DNA from: Plecoglossus altivelis
Lineage: Eukaryota > Chordata > Actinopteri > Osmeriformes > Plecoglossidae
DNA: 64,000 nucleotides
Reading direction: 5' to 3'
NCBI GenBank assembly: GCA_036571765.1
Contig: BROE01000028.1
Span: 6,689,283-6,753,282 of the forward strand
Position numbers and translations under genes: made by a program. How positions within the stretch are numbered: the stretch's first letter is position 1; each line of letters starts with the position of its first letter. Positions 47,446-58,807 of this stretch are shown piece after piece. The notes beneath the pieces are model-generated. The model searched no databases. It was given only the letters and a program-made list of their open reading frames with translations, and was not told the DNA's origin.

Positions 47446-50400
47446 TGTGTGTATGTGTGTGTTAGGGCTGGGCAATTATACAAAAAAGTATTAAAGAAAA
47501 ATCTCAATATTGTCAAAATGTATACGATATTAGATTCATATCTTATGTTTGCATTTTTGCTTGTAAATAATAGCAAACTTGATTTTCTTTTGACCAATTA
47601 GAAAACAATCAAAACTATTTTGATCTGCTACTGATACAAAGTACAAAAAGGGGACGTAATACTGGACGTTTTGCCGTGTTTGTTTTGGAAAGTATACTTG
47701 AATTTGAAATATTCGACATTCACAATCATTTTTAATTTTTGACACCGTCGTCAGAATTGACGATTATCTTTAGTATTCAATATATATTTCCCAGCCCTAG
47801 TTTGTGTGTGTGTGTGTCTGAGCATAATGTGTTTGTGTGTAACGTGTATGTGTGTGTTGTTCCAGGAGTATCTGGCCAGGCTAAAGCAGATCCGGCTGCA
47901 GAACTTCAACGAGCGCCAGCAGCTGAAGGCCCGTCTCAGAGGACAGAAGGTACCGGACCCTCACCTAGTTACACACCTCACCTGGTTATACATCACACCT
48001 GGTTACACACCACACCTGGTTACACACCACACCTGGTTACACACCTCACCTAGTTAGACATCACACCTGGTTACGCACCTCACCTGGTTACACACCACAC
48101 CTGGTTACACACCACACCTGGTTACACACCACACCTGGTTACACACCTCACCTGGTTATACATCACACCTGGTTACACACCTCACCTGGTTACACATCAC
48201 ACCTGGTTACACACCACACCTGGTTACACACCACACCTGGTTACACACGTCACCTAGTTAGACATCACACCTGGTTACGCACCACACGTGGTTACGCACC
48301 ACACGTGGTTACGCACCACACCTGGTTACGCACCTCACCTAGTTACGCACCTCACCTGGTTACGCATCACACCTGGTTACGCATCACACCTGGTTACACT
48401 CCACACCTGGTTACACACCTCACCTGGTTAGGCACCACATCTGATTCACATTTTGAAGAGGATGGTCTTGATCAGGTCTCCTAACTCAGACATTGGGGTG
48501 ATGGTTCTGGCCATGTCCATTAACACCCTCCCTCCCTCTCTCCCTCCCTCTCTCTCAGTACGACAGTGATGGTTCTGACAGTCAGGAGTCCAGTGAGGAG
48601 GTGGAACTGAGGAGGAAGAAGATTGAGGCTCTGAAGGTGTGTGTGTGTGTCTGGAGCATGAGTGTTAGGTGTGTCTGTCTGTTGACCAGTGAGAGAGAGT
48701 GAGAGTGAGAGAAGGAAAGAACCTTAAAGACTCCACCAGTAGATCTGCGAGGCTGTAATGTACTGTGTCTGTGTACGTGTGTGTGGGACAGGCCCAGGCC
48801 AATGCCCGGGCTAGTGTACTGAAGGAGCAGCTTGAGAAGAAGAGGAGAGAAGCTTATGAGAAAGAGAAGAAGGCTTGGGAGGACCATGTAAGCTCACATT
48901 CCTCCTCCCGCTCTCTCTTTCCCTCCCTCTTCCTCCCTCTCTCCCCTTGCCCAAGATTTACCTCCTTCCTTCACCCCCCTCTCTTCTTCTCCAGTTCTTC
49001 CTCTGCGCTCCCTCCTCCACTAGCCTCTGACCCTCCCCTGTGTTTGCGTTAGCTTGCAGCTCGAGGCTTCAAGGTTGCCATGGTAGCGAATGGTGCGGTA
49101 GCTGCTGTAGCTCCTCCCTCTCCTCAACCAGACCCCGCCCCTCCTCTGGAAGCTGTAGCTAAAGCCCCACCCGCATCCAAACCCTCTGCTCCAGTCATCT
49201 CCATGACGGCCGCGCTGAAGGACGTTGGTGCAGTCAGTACACCTGGCCAATCACATTTCCTCTCACATTAGTTTTTAATATTGAGTGTGTGTGTCATGTT
49301 AAGTGTGTGTGTGTGTGTGTGTTTGGTCTGTGTGTGTGTGTGTGTGTGTGTCTCAGCTTGCGTCTGGGCAGATTTCTCCCATGAAAGAGGAGTCTACTAA
49401 AGCGGAAGGAGCTGCAGTCCTCCTGGTGAGTGATGCTGGTCTGTCTCCTGGTCTGGTCAGTCTGCTGGTTAGTCTGCTGACTCTGGTCTTGGTGTTCCAG
49501 AGTGAGAAGAAGGAGATTCTTCGCAGACTGAATCACAACCTGAAGACCCAAATCGCAGTGGAGAACCCTGACATAAAGAGCCAGGATCCAGAACAGAACC
49601 AAACCCTGAACACCCACAGCTCAGCACAGAACCAGGACCAGAGAACCCCAAACCTAGAGGAGACCCAGGAGAAGGAGAAGAGAAATAAGGAAGAAGAGCA
49701 ACGTGGCTTGGCTCCACCTTCTGATGCTAAATGCCCCGCCACCCTGCAGAATCAACCAATCGGCGAGGAGCGTCCGCCATCCGTTGGAGACAGGAAAAGG
49801 TGGGAGGCTGGAGGTCCTCCAGTCCTTTCTGTGGCCCAGCACACCCTGGAGGAGACGGGCTCTGGTACAGCAGGTGAGCTGGGCTCTGTCGGCTATCTTC
49901 CATTCATTTAGACAGGAACGACATGCAGAAAAAAAAGAAATGTGCTACTGCTGCTAAGCGTTGTACTTCTGCTCCCCTCACCCCCCCCCCAGGCCCCCAG
50001 ACTCTGCCCCCTGAGGAGAGGCCATGTTCTGGGGGAGACAGGAAGAGGTGGGAGGCTGGAGGTCCTCCAGTTCTCTCTGTGGCCCAGCAGACTCTGGAGG
50101 AGACCTGCTTCAGGACGGCAGGTCAGTCACACTCTCTCCATACCTGGCTGCGACGCATGTTGATTTGAGAGATCTTCTGTCTAAAGTGGTGTGTGTCTGT
50201 CTCAGAGCACACTACTGGTGAGGTGATCTGCATGGAGGCTCTGCAGGAAGAGGAAGCCCCCAGGAAGGCATGGGGGCGGAGCCCCGATTCTCAGGTGCTG
50301 AAGGTTCTACAGGAGGCGGAGCTTCAGCCGCTCACTCAGCTGCTAGAGAATGTCAACATCTGCAGGGATCCACTTCCTGTCTGCAGGGATGCACTTGCTG

Positions 50401-53400
50401 TCTGCTTGGGTGTGCTTCCTGTCTGCAAAGATCCACTTCCTGGTGAGTCTCTACTCAACCACCTATTAGCATCCACCTAGCATGTAGCCAGCCTATCAGG
50501 TCACATGTTTGGCACTCATGAGGTAACTGTTGGAACGATGCACTTCTGGATCCTTGATTTTCGTCTCTACTGTCTACGTGCACTGTTTGTTTGTCCCTTT
50601 GGATGAAAGAATCTGCTCAATGAACCAAATGTCAAATGGATTGTACCGGTTTCCAGACGACCAAGAGCAGAGAGTGGAGACGGAAGTTGTGGGAGGAGCC
50701 AAGGCGGTGGCACCCACAGAGCAGACCCCTCCTGTTGCGGTGCAGAGGGCAGAGGTCAAGGGTCAGGACGTTGGGGTGACCTTTGGGGACCCGCTGGGTC
50801 AGGAGGAGATCCTTGCCCTCATGCAGGAGATGCTACCAACACCGTCTCCAGGTGTGGAAGGTAAGAGGGGCTCTGACTGCTGAAGGTGGGGCTCCTTATC
50901 CAGACCAACAGCTAGTCAAACGCTGCGTCTTCCGTCTTAGAACCAGCTGACCTGGAGGCTGTGGTCCTGGAGGACGCCCCCAGGCAGGCCTCACATCCCC
51001 CTGCTGGAGTAGTGATGGCGTGGGAGCACAAGGCCACCAAGCCTGGGTGGGTTGACTTGCCTTCCTCCTTGTCTGGATGTTGGCAACCAGGAGAGGCTAA
51101 CATCCAGGATTTAATATTCCAAACATGTCATATAAATTGTTTTATAAGGCTAATAATAATTTAGTCATTACCACATTTTTGAATTCTTGGTCTTTAATAT
51201 ATCCTGACTTTGCTGTGCTTCCCCTGACAGGCCACCAGAGGGCAGTGTAACTCCAGCAGAGACTGGAGATGCGGCAGAGAAACCAGAGACTCAACCCGAA
51301 CCCTCAGGTTGGATGAGTGGACTGGTCTTCTAGAGTCATCTTTAGGTTTTATCTTCTCTGTACATGGAAGTTCAACACCACTTTTTCTCTCTCTCCCCCT
51401 TCCAACTCTCCTCTCTCCCTCCCACCTCTCAATCCCTCCCTTTCTCTCCCCTCCTTCTCCCCCAGCTGTCTCAGTGTGTGAGGAGCCCCTCTTCAAGCTC
51501 CTGTCCCCAGCTCACCGCCGCACCGCCGCCCTCTCGGCCCAGTCCTCCATGGACGAGTCCTCCTCGTCCCTGGCCTCGCGCTCACGCTCCGTCTCCCCGC
51601 TGCGCTCCAAGAACCACCACGCCCTCATCATCGGACTCTCCACCGGCATGTTCGACGCCAACAACCCCAAGGTGACCGCGCCACAGTGTTGGGGCAAAGG
51701 TCCAAGGTCGAGGCACTCCAGACTCTGATCGTCCTCCTAATGCGCACAGCTGTTGCTGTGGTAGAGGGTGGGGGAGTTCATGGGTGGAGTTAGGCAAAGG
51801 GAGGGAGGGAGTGATGGGGTATTTTTAGAATCAGCTTCAGGTTGTTTTATTAAGAATCCTGGAACAGAGCCAGATCTGTTAATCACATGATCTGGAGCAG
51901 AGGGATGATGGAGGTAAGGTTGGATTGGCTTCGGGAGGGAGAGATGGAGGAAGGGAGGTGAAGTGAGGGAGGTAGAGAGATGGTGAGAGAAAGAGAGAGG
52001 GAGGGAGGTCATCTATCATCCTGCATGTTTCATAACCTCCATCAGAGACGGAGGAAAGTGCAGTCATCCCATACACTAGGTGAGCTGTGTGTGTGTGTGT
52101 GTGTGTTTATGGTTCCTCCTGGACAGAGCGTTATTAATGCAATCTTTCCACATCCCCGATGTGGAACCATACCACAGGCCACTCTACCAACCCTGACACA
52201 CACACACACACACGGACACACACGGACACACACGCAGACCCATAATCTCAGATGTGCTTCCCACTCAAACACACTCCAACTGACAAGTATGAAACTACAT
52301 CCTCCCAGTGCGGGGGTGGGTGTCTGTGGGTGGTGTTTGTTCTGTGTGGGTCACATTGGGAGTGTGCTTGCTTGAGTGTGTGTGTAACTGTGTGTGACCT
52401 TGGTTGTGTGTGTAGATGCTGAGGACCTGCTCCCTGCCAGACCTCAGCAGAGTGTTCAGCTGTGTGCAGGACCCGGCAGGGCCCAGTGAGGAGCCCCCTC
52501 CCCTCCCCCCCCTGGAGATAGACGACCTGGACGAGGAGGAGGCTGTGAAGGACGAGGATAACTCAGAGACTGAGGAGTAAAACACACACACAGTCACACA
52601 CACACACACACACAGTCGCAGATTAACACAAATTCCTCTGTTTTTCTTGCTCTCTATTTATAGCTGAGAACATTCAGTACACCTTTTAGAGCAGACATGC
52701 CTGGTGTGGACGATAAGTGTGTCTAAGTGGATGACAGGTGTGTGAATGATAGGTGTGTGTGTGTGTGTGTGGATGATAGGTGTGTGGATGATAGGTGTTT
52801 GTGTGCAAGAATAGTGTATGGATGTTATATAGGTGTGTGTGTGGCTAACTTAGTGTGTGCCCTGTCCCCTCAGTGTGTATGAGGACGAGGACCTGCGTGA
52901 GCTGCGGGCCTCCATGGAGAGACTTCTGCAGGAGGAGGAAGAGGAGGAGGACGATGAGGAGGAGGAGGAAGAGGAGGGAGACTTCAACGGAAACCCTCCT
53001 GGGGAGGAAGAGGCCAACGGGAGTGCTGCAGGAGGGGAAGAGGACGGCCTGGCAGGGATGGTGGTGGATGATGATGATGATGATGAGGAGGAAGAGGAGG
53101 AGGAGGAGGAGCGGTCTAACCAGAGCCAGGGGGAGGAAGATCCTGGAGAGACGCTCACCAACGGTCTGGGGGAGGAGCCTCAGAGCAGCGAGAGCCAGCT
53201 CAACGAGGAGTGGCAGTCAGGTAGGACAGGTCAAAGGTCACCTCCTTCAGCCCAGGTCGCATGGTAAAAGCACAAGGCTTGACGAGGAGTACAGAGAGGA
53301 TAGTGGAAGTCTAGCTGACGCCTGTCTCTGCAGACGGAAGCGATGAGGAGGAGGAGGGCGAAGCTGAGGAGCAGGACAGCATCTTCAGCCGCCTGGAGGA

Positions 53401-54043
53401 GCTGCGCTTCAACCTGGAGCAGGAGATGGGCTTTGAGAACTTCATCGAGGCCTACAACAAGATCAAGGTAGGGAGCGTCATGGCCCACAACAAAGCCCTG
53501 TGTCTTTTGTAACCCTAAAGCGCGCGTGTGCGTGTGTGTGTGCGTGTGTAGGCGTTTCACGAGGACGAGGATGAGAACATAGACATGGGCTCCAGTATGG
53601 TGCTGAGCATCCTGGGAACAGGGCACCAGCACCTGTACCCCAACATCCTGCACCTGGTAATGGCAGATGGAGCTTACCAGGAAGGTGAGGAGTCTCTCTC
53701 TCTGTCTCTCTCTCTCTCTCTATCTGTCTATCTGTCTATCTGACCGTCCGTCTCTCTCTTCTCTCCTTCTCTCTCTGTCTGAACTCTCTGTTTGCTCATG
53801 AGTCATTTGGTTAACCATCTTTCTCTCTCTTCCTGTCTCTCTATCCCACTTATCTTTTTTTTCCCCCTCCGTCTCCCTCCCACTTCCTGTCTTTAACTCA
53901 ATCTGTCTCCCTGTCTGTCTCTCACTCTCTGGCCCTCTCTCTCTCTTCCTGTCTCTTCCTCTGGCCTTCTCTCATATTCTGCCTCCCCCCCCCCTCTCTC
54001 TCTCTTGACCTCCCCTCTGTGCTGTCTAGATAATGATGAATAG
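40372..54043 (+). CDS. nek1: NEK1 (NIMA-related kinase 1), complete
   Basis: Ser/Thr kinase of cilia, centrosomes and DNA-damage response. 35 coding exons in phase: 40372-40488, 40572-40668, 41165-41262, 41429-41512, 41769-41836, 42018-42104, 42951-43005, 43392-43592, 43699-43771, 43895-44046, 44296-44361, 44710-44769, 44853-44900, 44991-45071, 45264-45451, 45588-45710, 46048-46150, 46523-46600, 47866-47949, 48559-48636, 48792-48887, 49053-49232, 49357-49425, 49501-49873, 49993-50121, 50206-50442, 50657-50860, 50941-51046, 51231-51307, 51466-51671, 52416-52576, 52874-53220, 53334-53467, 53552-53684, 54030-54043. 1,468 residues (human about 1,258-1,286). Kinase motifs: GEGSFG 11-16, K33, HRD with D128, DFG at 146-148. 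A basic coiled coil follows (LKQIRLQNFNERQQLKARL), then a variable acidic tail and the conserved C terminus HLVMADGAYQEDNDE. Extra length comes from the tail, including a duplicated exon segment. The intron after 41836 uses a GC donor. Confidence 0.96.
43045..43090. repeat. (CAGT)n / (TTAG)n tetranucleotide repeat
   Basis: CAGTCAGTCAGT-type run turning into TTAGTTAGTTAG, about 40 bases past the NEK1 donor at 43006. Confidence 0.85.
45797..45960. mobile_element. Interspersed repeat fragment (TCAAGTCAAG...TTTATTGTCATT type)
   Basis: TCAAGTCAAG followed by CTTTATTGTCATTCCGCTAC and an AT-rich tail resembles a dispersed repeat seen across teleost genomes, in a NEK1 intron. I cannot assign the family from memory. 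A shorter similar start (TCAAGTCAATTTTATTA) lies at about 15484. Confidence 0.45.
46151..46212. repeat. Short tandem repeat (CTCCTCCCTTTC)n
   Basis: Three copies of the 12-mer right after the NEK1 donor at 46151. Confidence 0.85.
46232..46330 (+). mobile_element. tRNA-derived SINE in NEK1 intron
   Basis: GGGTATAGCTCAGTGG (A box) and GCAGGTTCGAATTCC (B box, about 46280-46294) are spaced as in a tRNA, followed by sequence unrelated to a tRNA acceptor end. Same orientation as NEK1. Confidence 0.65.
46601..46910. repeat. Degenerate minisatellite (CACCCATCCAGTC type) at a NEK1 donor
   Basis: Repeated CTCACCCATCCAGTC, CACCTTCATACAGT and TCGTACCCACAC units of variable length fill the first 300 bases of the intron after 46600. 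Confidence 0.8.
47036..47062. repeat. (GT)n microsatellite
   Basis: GT run with one GTAT interruption in a NEK1 intron. A second run (47413-47462) borders the MITE described next. Confidence 0.9.
47463..47799. mobile_element. MITE with TAGGGCTGGG terminal inverted repeats (hAT-like)
   Basis: The left end TAGGGCTGGG (47463-47472) is the exact inverse of the right end CCCAGCCCTA (47790-47799). The 337-bp interior is AT-rich and has no transposase. It sits inside a GT microsatellite; flanks GTGTGTGT and GTTTGTGT could be an 8-bp target duplication, as hAT elements make, but the repeat context makes this uncertain. Confidence 0.75.
47950..48450. repeat. 17-bp minisatellite (CACACCTGGTTACACAC) in NEK1 intron
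   Basis: Nearly 30 copies with variants (CACCTAGTTAGACAT, CACGTGGTTACGCAC). It begins within about 15 bases of the donor at 47950 and fills most of the 609-bp intron. Confidence 0.95.
49760..50121 (+). repeat. nek1: Tandem duplication of a NEK1 coding segment (two exons)
   Basis: The last about 38 codons of the 373-bp exon (to 49873) and nearly all of the next exon (49993-50121) encode almost the same peptide: GDRKRWEAGGPPVLSVAQ then LEET and TAG. The DNA copies are also close and each ends at a phase-1 donor. Human NEK1 has a single related segment (RKKWEAGG). Confidence 0.9.
53685..53745. repeat. (TC)n / (TCTG)n low-complexity run
   Basis: Begins 6 bases past the NEK1 donor at 53685. Pyrimidine-rich sequence continues to about 54010, next to the last, 14-base coding exon. 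Confidence 0.85.
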
Positions 54044-54885
54044 GGGTGTGTGTGACCGAGCCCTCGGCAGCAAAGGACAATCTGACGTCTTCCCCCGATG
54101 CTCGGCGAGAGCCAGAGGACGGCCTCTGATTGGCCCGGGGCATCCATGCATGACGAACATTGTGTACGACTTCACTTCCTGCTTCCACGTTCAACATTCT
54201 GATATTTGTTTTACCACTGGCATCCGTGTGAGTGAGTCAACTTGACCTTTTCTAGTAACCAAAGTGACACTTATTGTTTGTTCAGCTGTAGACGTCTGTA
54301 GTTGTATTTCAGAGGGTTACTTCAGTGTTGTCAGGTGTGTGCTGGAAGAAGCCAGCCCGTTTGGCTGCTGAGGAGGAACACAGTAGATCCATGCAAATTG
54401 CTGGTGAATCCTCAGTAGGTTTACAGGGATCTGGTAAGAGATTCTTCAGTTCCACACAGATCCAGTTGCTTCTCATTCCGGACTGCAGTCCCTTACTGTA
54501 CCTTCAGAAACCAGGTCAACCTCAGACGCGAGCTTACATTTCTGCTCAGACTCGTTCAGATTCCAGTTGATACTTTTTTCTTACTTGTGTTTTGCATAAA
54601 GACAGAGGTCAAAGGTTATATAAGGCATTTTTTCCACATTTCTTACCGGTTCAGCTAACATTAACAATCGCAGTGAAAGGCGAGACTTTCTGGTGGGAAG
54701 GTTAGACTGTATGTTGCCATAGTAGCGCCTGTACTGGATTTCTGGCTGCTTATGTATGTGAGATGAGATTGTTACTCTGTAGAGAGGATTGTGAAGATGG
54801 ATATATAGAAGAATGGCCCTAGATTTTAAAGCACTGTTACTCTTTGATGATAAAATATACATATTGTACATCGTTTATAATATGA

Positions 54886-54891
54886 AATAAA
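54886..54891 (+). terminator. nek1: Poly(A) signal AATAAA of NEK1
   Basis: AATAAA about 840 bases after the NEK1 stop, followed by T-rich and A-rich sequence. The interval 54044-54885 is read as the 3' UTR. Confidence 0.65.
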
Positions 54892-54971
54892 TGCTTACTT
54901 TTTTCATTTAAAAAAAAAAACGAAATGATTTTTTTGGTTCATTTTGTGTGTGTGCCTGTGAGCCAGCCTGG

Positions 54972-55081
<110 letters not shown>

Positions 55082-55261
55082 TGACTTGACTCAGCATGGT
55101 TGGGCCAGACTGGAGGAGGAACTGCAAGGTTGTATTTCAGTCTACAGTGTTCAGAAGCATTCCTCTAACTGCTCTCCTCACAGGCAGAAGGGTGTTTAGT
55201 GGCTGCTGGGTAATTGTAGCTTTTGCACCCCAGTCTCTTCCTATCCCTCTGTGAGGAGAAG

Positions 55262-55495
55262 AGCTCTGCTGGGGGAGGGCTGGGGCAGGACTGGAGGCTG
55301 GGGCAGGACTGGAGGCCAGGCAAGACTGGAGGCTGGGGCAGGCCTGGAGGCCAGGCAAGACTGGAGGCCAGGCAAGACTGGAGGCTGGGGCAGGCCTGGA
55401 GGCCAGGCAAGACTGGAGGCTGGGGCAGGACTGGAGGCCGGGGCAGGACTGGAGGCCGGGGCAGGACTGGAGGCCAGGCAGGACTGGAGTAGAAC
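55262..55495. repeat. Minisatellite (GGGCAGGACTGGAGGCC / AGGCAAGACTGGAGGCT)
   Basis: About 13 copies of a 17-19-bp unit in two alternating variants. Open frames on both strands are repeat artefacts. Confidence 0.95.
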
Positions 55496-55531
55496 TGAGG
55501 ATGCATCTACCTCAGCCACTGGTCTGTGAGG

Positions 55532-55555
55532 ATGGAACACACACACACACACACA

Positions 55556-55601
<46 letters not shown>

Positions 55602-55650
55602 ACATACACACACACACACAACACACACACACACACACACACACACACCA
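55532..55650. repeat. (CA)n microsatellite
   Basis: CA run with a few CC, TC and AT interruptions, in inverse orientation to the TG run 450 bases upstream; the two could pair as a large hairpin. Confidence 0.97.
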
Positions 55651-57055
55651 GACTGTCAGACTATGCTGTTGAGTTCTCAGCTCCTGCTAGCAAGGTGTTT
55701 AATATTCATCATGTTGACTTCAGGTTCATACGTTTCCCTGCCTGTCTAATTTCATAAATTCTATTCCATCTCCTGCCAGCCCAGTTCTGTTAGTTGGCTG
55801 TTTGCACTGGAAAATATCAGATGCATACACCAAGCCTCAGGTTGGAATATATGGCCTGCTGTTGATGTTATGTGCATATTATGTACACCATGGCTACTGT
55901 GTAAGGCATCATGGTTCATGTGATGAATATGAAATGAGACGAGCTGTTACACGAGTCCAGCTGTTCCACTGGGACCATCTTGATATGGAGAGAGATACAT
56001 ATGCATATATACAGTTTCTACAAAGAGATAGAGAAATATAATAGATATAGAGATATAGATGAGAGAGAGCATGGAAGGGAGCAGGAGGATATGGAGAATA
56101 GAAGGGGCTGAGAGAGATACAGATTGCCAGGTAAATGTAGATAGATAAAATACACAGTGCCCCCTGGTGTTCAGTCAAGGATGATTCCCCTGCGAACAGG
56201 TCAGTTTACGTGTCTACAATTAGTGGTGATTATGAGGAGATTAAAAATCCTGATCTGAAATGGATCAGGGTTAATAGGCAGCCGGCCCAAATTCTTCTGT
56301 CATATTTCTGCGGCTGGGACCTCCTAGGAACCAGGTCAAATGAGTTTGTGGTTTGCGTTTCCCACAAGGCCTCAAGTTATCGTGACGATCAGCTCTCAGA
56401 AGTGCACGCACACTCGCGAGTATACACACGCGTACGCAGACACACTTCTTCACGCGCACTCATACATAGACACACACGTTCACATTCGTACACGCATTCA
56501 CTTCCACAGAGTCACACACACACTCACCGATTCACACAAAGACACATACAGACACGTTCGCATTCGATATTCATTGACATTCAGCTCAAGTCTCTATTCT
56601 AATATGAAAGCTGTTAGCCCCAGGTTGAAACCCTTATCTGTGGAATGCAAATAAGGTTCCATTGAAAGTGTCAAAATCCTTCCTTACAACAGATGCCAAC
56701 AGATGCTGAGTGAATTTTAACACTAGATTTAAATAATACTCTTTATTGCAAAAAGCAATTACGATATATTGAATAGCAGCCATTTCTTTTGTACATTTAG
56801 ACATGATGAATTTAATTAAATGAACATGACTACAGATGTTTTCACTTTTCCAAAGGTTTGGACAAAATGTCCATGAACAATGTGTCCTGTGCTTTAAATG
56901 CCATCCTTGGACATGAAGACCATTTGACATGTCATTCTTTTAAGTAACACCAATATAATGTGGATGTGAATGTTGTCTCTCTTCTTCACAGGCCTGCTGT
57001 GTATGAGGATGTTTGTGCACATCATCCTGGCAGAAAGGTTCTCTTTTCTACCCCG
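55651..57055. other. Intergenic, no gene recognised
   Basis: Mixed unique-looking sequence with a degenerate CA-rich section (56395-56560). No open frame here resembles a protein that I know. Confidence 0.5.
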
Positions 57056-57112
57056 GTTGGGGGGCGGGGGGCAGGGGGGGGGCAGGGGGCAGGGGGGGGG
57101 CAGGGGGCAGGC
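57056..57112. repeat. G-run repeat (GGGGGGGGCAGGGGGCA)n, quadruplex-prone
   Basis: At least six runs of five or more G within 57 bases, more than enough for an intramolecular G-quadruplex on the + strand. Confidence 0.85.
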
Positions 57113-57189
57113 CATATGTGTCGTCTAGTCCCCCCCCCTCCTGTCTTCGTTTAAAGGCAATAACAGCTGTCACCTCCATCATGTTTTTA

Positions 57190-57430
57190 GAACTGTGTGT
57201 GTGTGCGGGTCAGTGTTTGTCGTGGTTGTAAGTGTATTTGTTTGTAGTTGTGAATGTATGTGTGTCTGTAGCTGTGCTTGTGTATGTGTTTGTTTGTCAT
57301 GGATGTATGTGTGTATGCAATTGTGTGGGTGCACGTGCTCATTGTGTGTGTATGTGAGTGTTCATTGTGTGTGTGTGCTCATTGTGTGTGTGTGTGTGTG
57401 TGTGCTCATTGTGTGTGTGTGTGTGCATCT
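57190..57430. repeat. Degenerate TG-rich repeat with TGCTCAT interruptions
   Basis: TGTG runs separated by GCTCATTG at about 57337, 57361, 57376 and 57403. Confidence 0.85.
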
Positions 57431-58439
57431 GTCTTGTGTTTGGTTATCCCTTCTGCTCATGTTATGATTTTTCTTCAGATGGGGGTCATATTGAATAGTA
57501 ATTTTCTCCCGGGGTGAATAACTCATGTCCTCTGCTGACAGCCGCCCCCCCCGTTCCTGGGGTTACAGTTCAGTCAGGGTGTGAAGGGGTGTGTGTGGTG
57601 GAGATGGGTAAGGTATAGTAGCGTGTGTGTCGTGTGTTTTGGGGGGAATGGTGAACCACTAGCCAGGTGTGTAAGATGGAGTTGTTGCTGGTGTCCTCGA
57701 GGTCAGTTGTACCCGTCAGATAAAAAAAGGGGTGAGGCGGTATTGTCCACAGCAACGTGGACCAGAGGGGTTGGTGAGGAGGGTGAAATGTGTGTGTTGG
57801 GGGGGAGGGGGGGGTTAGTATCTGTGCGTGCGTGCGTTGTCCCAGACCCACCGAGGGAGGATAGTGTCTCTAACTGGATGAAATATGAGCTGCAGTCCTG
57901 TCAGGTCCTGTGGGATCACCAGTGACAGAAAAGGGCTAACCGCGAATAAATCTCTCTCTTTTATGGTTCCTTTTTCTCCCTCTGCCTCTTCCGGACTTTT
58001 CTTCTTTGCGCTCTTGATCAGTATGCAGTGTCCTCAAACAAAGGAAAATCAATATAAATCACAGTTTTATGATTTTGCTCTGTACCCTCCTACTGGTTCT
58101 TCATACCATGGGTCAGCGATAATGTTCGTTATCGAAGTGATTATGAGATGAAGTAGAACCTACAGGTTCTCTGTCTTTCTCGCTCTCTTTCTCAAGTACA
58201 ACACACTCACACACACACACAAATATATCTTACATGTTCACAAAACAGGCAGAAATGTTGTCTCGGCCGATGACGCAAAGCTAACAATAATGCAGACATT
58301 GACCAGGGTTTTTCAAAAATTAACGGAACACCTAATACTTAACAAATGCGAATGTCAATTCAATCCGTAATTTTTTTCTATGGTAAATGTGATGAATAAT
58401 CACTAAAGGAAGTAAATACTGCATCAACAACACGTGTAG

Positions 58440-58807
58440 TATGTTGCTCCCCCCCTCCACCCTCTCTCCTTTACACATCACGCCCTCCACCACGAATCCG
58501 CTCCACTCCACTTCACTTCTTCATCATGGCGTTCGGGGAGTGCTGCCGGAGTTGGTTGCTCCTGTCTGCGCTTTTCTAAACGCGTATTCCCCGGCGAATA
58601 AATATATTTTTTTTAACACTATTGGTACATCAGGATACGAAGAGGCTTTGAAAAACAATTACTCAAACATATTGGACTCCCGACTAGTCTCCGAACACAT
58701 CTTTACTAAGTTAGCCAGCTAGCACATTCCTTGCTGGCGCTAGCAGCCGAGGGGTCTATAGAGAAATTCCGTTTTGAGGAGAACTGGACGGAGGCCTTTT
58801 TTGAGAG
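58440..58807 (+). other. sh3rf1: SH3RF1 5' non-coding exon (probable)
   Basis: A consensus donor GAGAG/GTAAGA ends at 58807, upstream of the acceptor at 59652-59653 that leads to the coding exon. The start of the exon is not resolved. The sequence 57480-58440 before it shows no gene. A promoter is expected around 58300-58600, but I see no clear core element. Confidence 0.45.

Noticed and set aside
47950..48450. CRISPR-like or satellite array with spacers
   Set aside because: Head-to-tail 17-bp units with no spacers, in a NEK1 intron.
52416..52580. NEK1 truncated by TAA near 52580
   Set aside because: The TAA is intronic: GAGGA/GTAAAA is a donor, and joining to 52874 keeps the frame and restores the conserved tail.
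55241..55648. 135-codon frame with Cys/Val and Pro/Ala repeats
   Set aside because: Translation of the CA microsatellite and the G-rich minisatellite.
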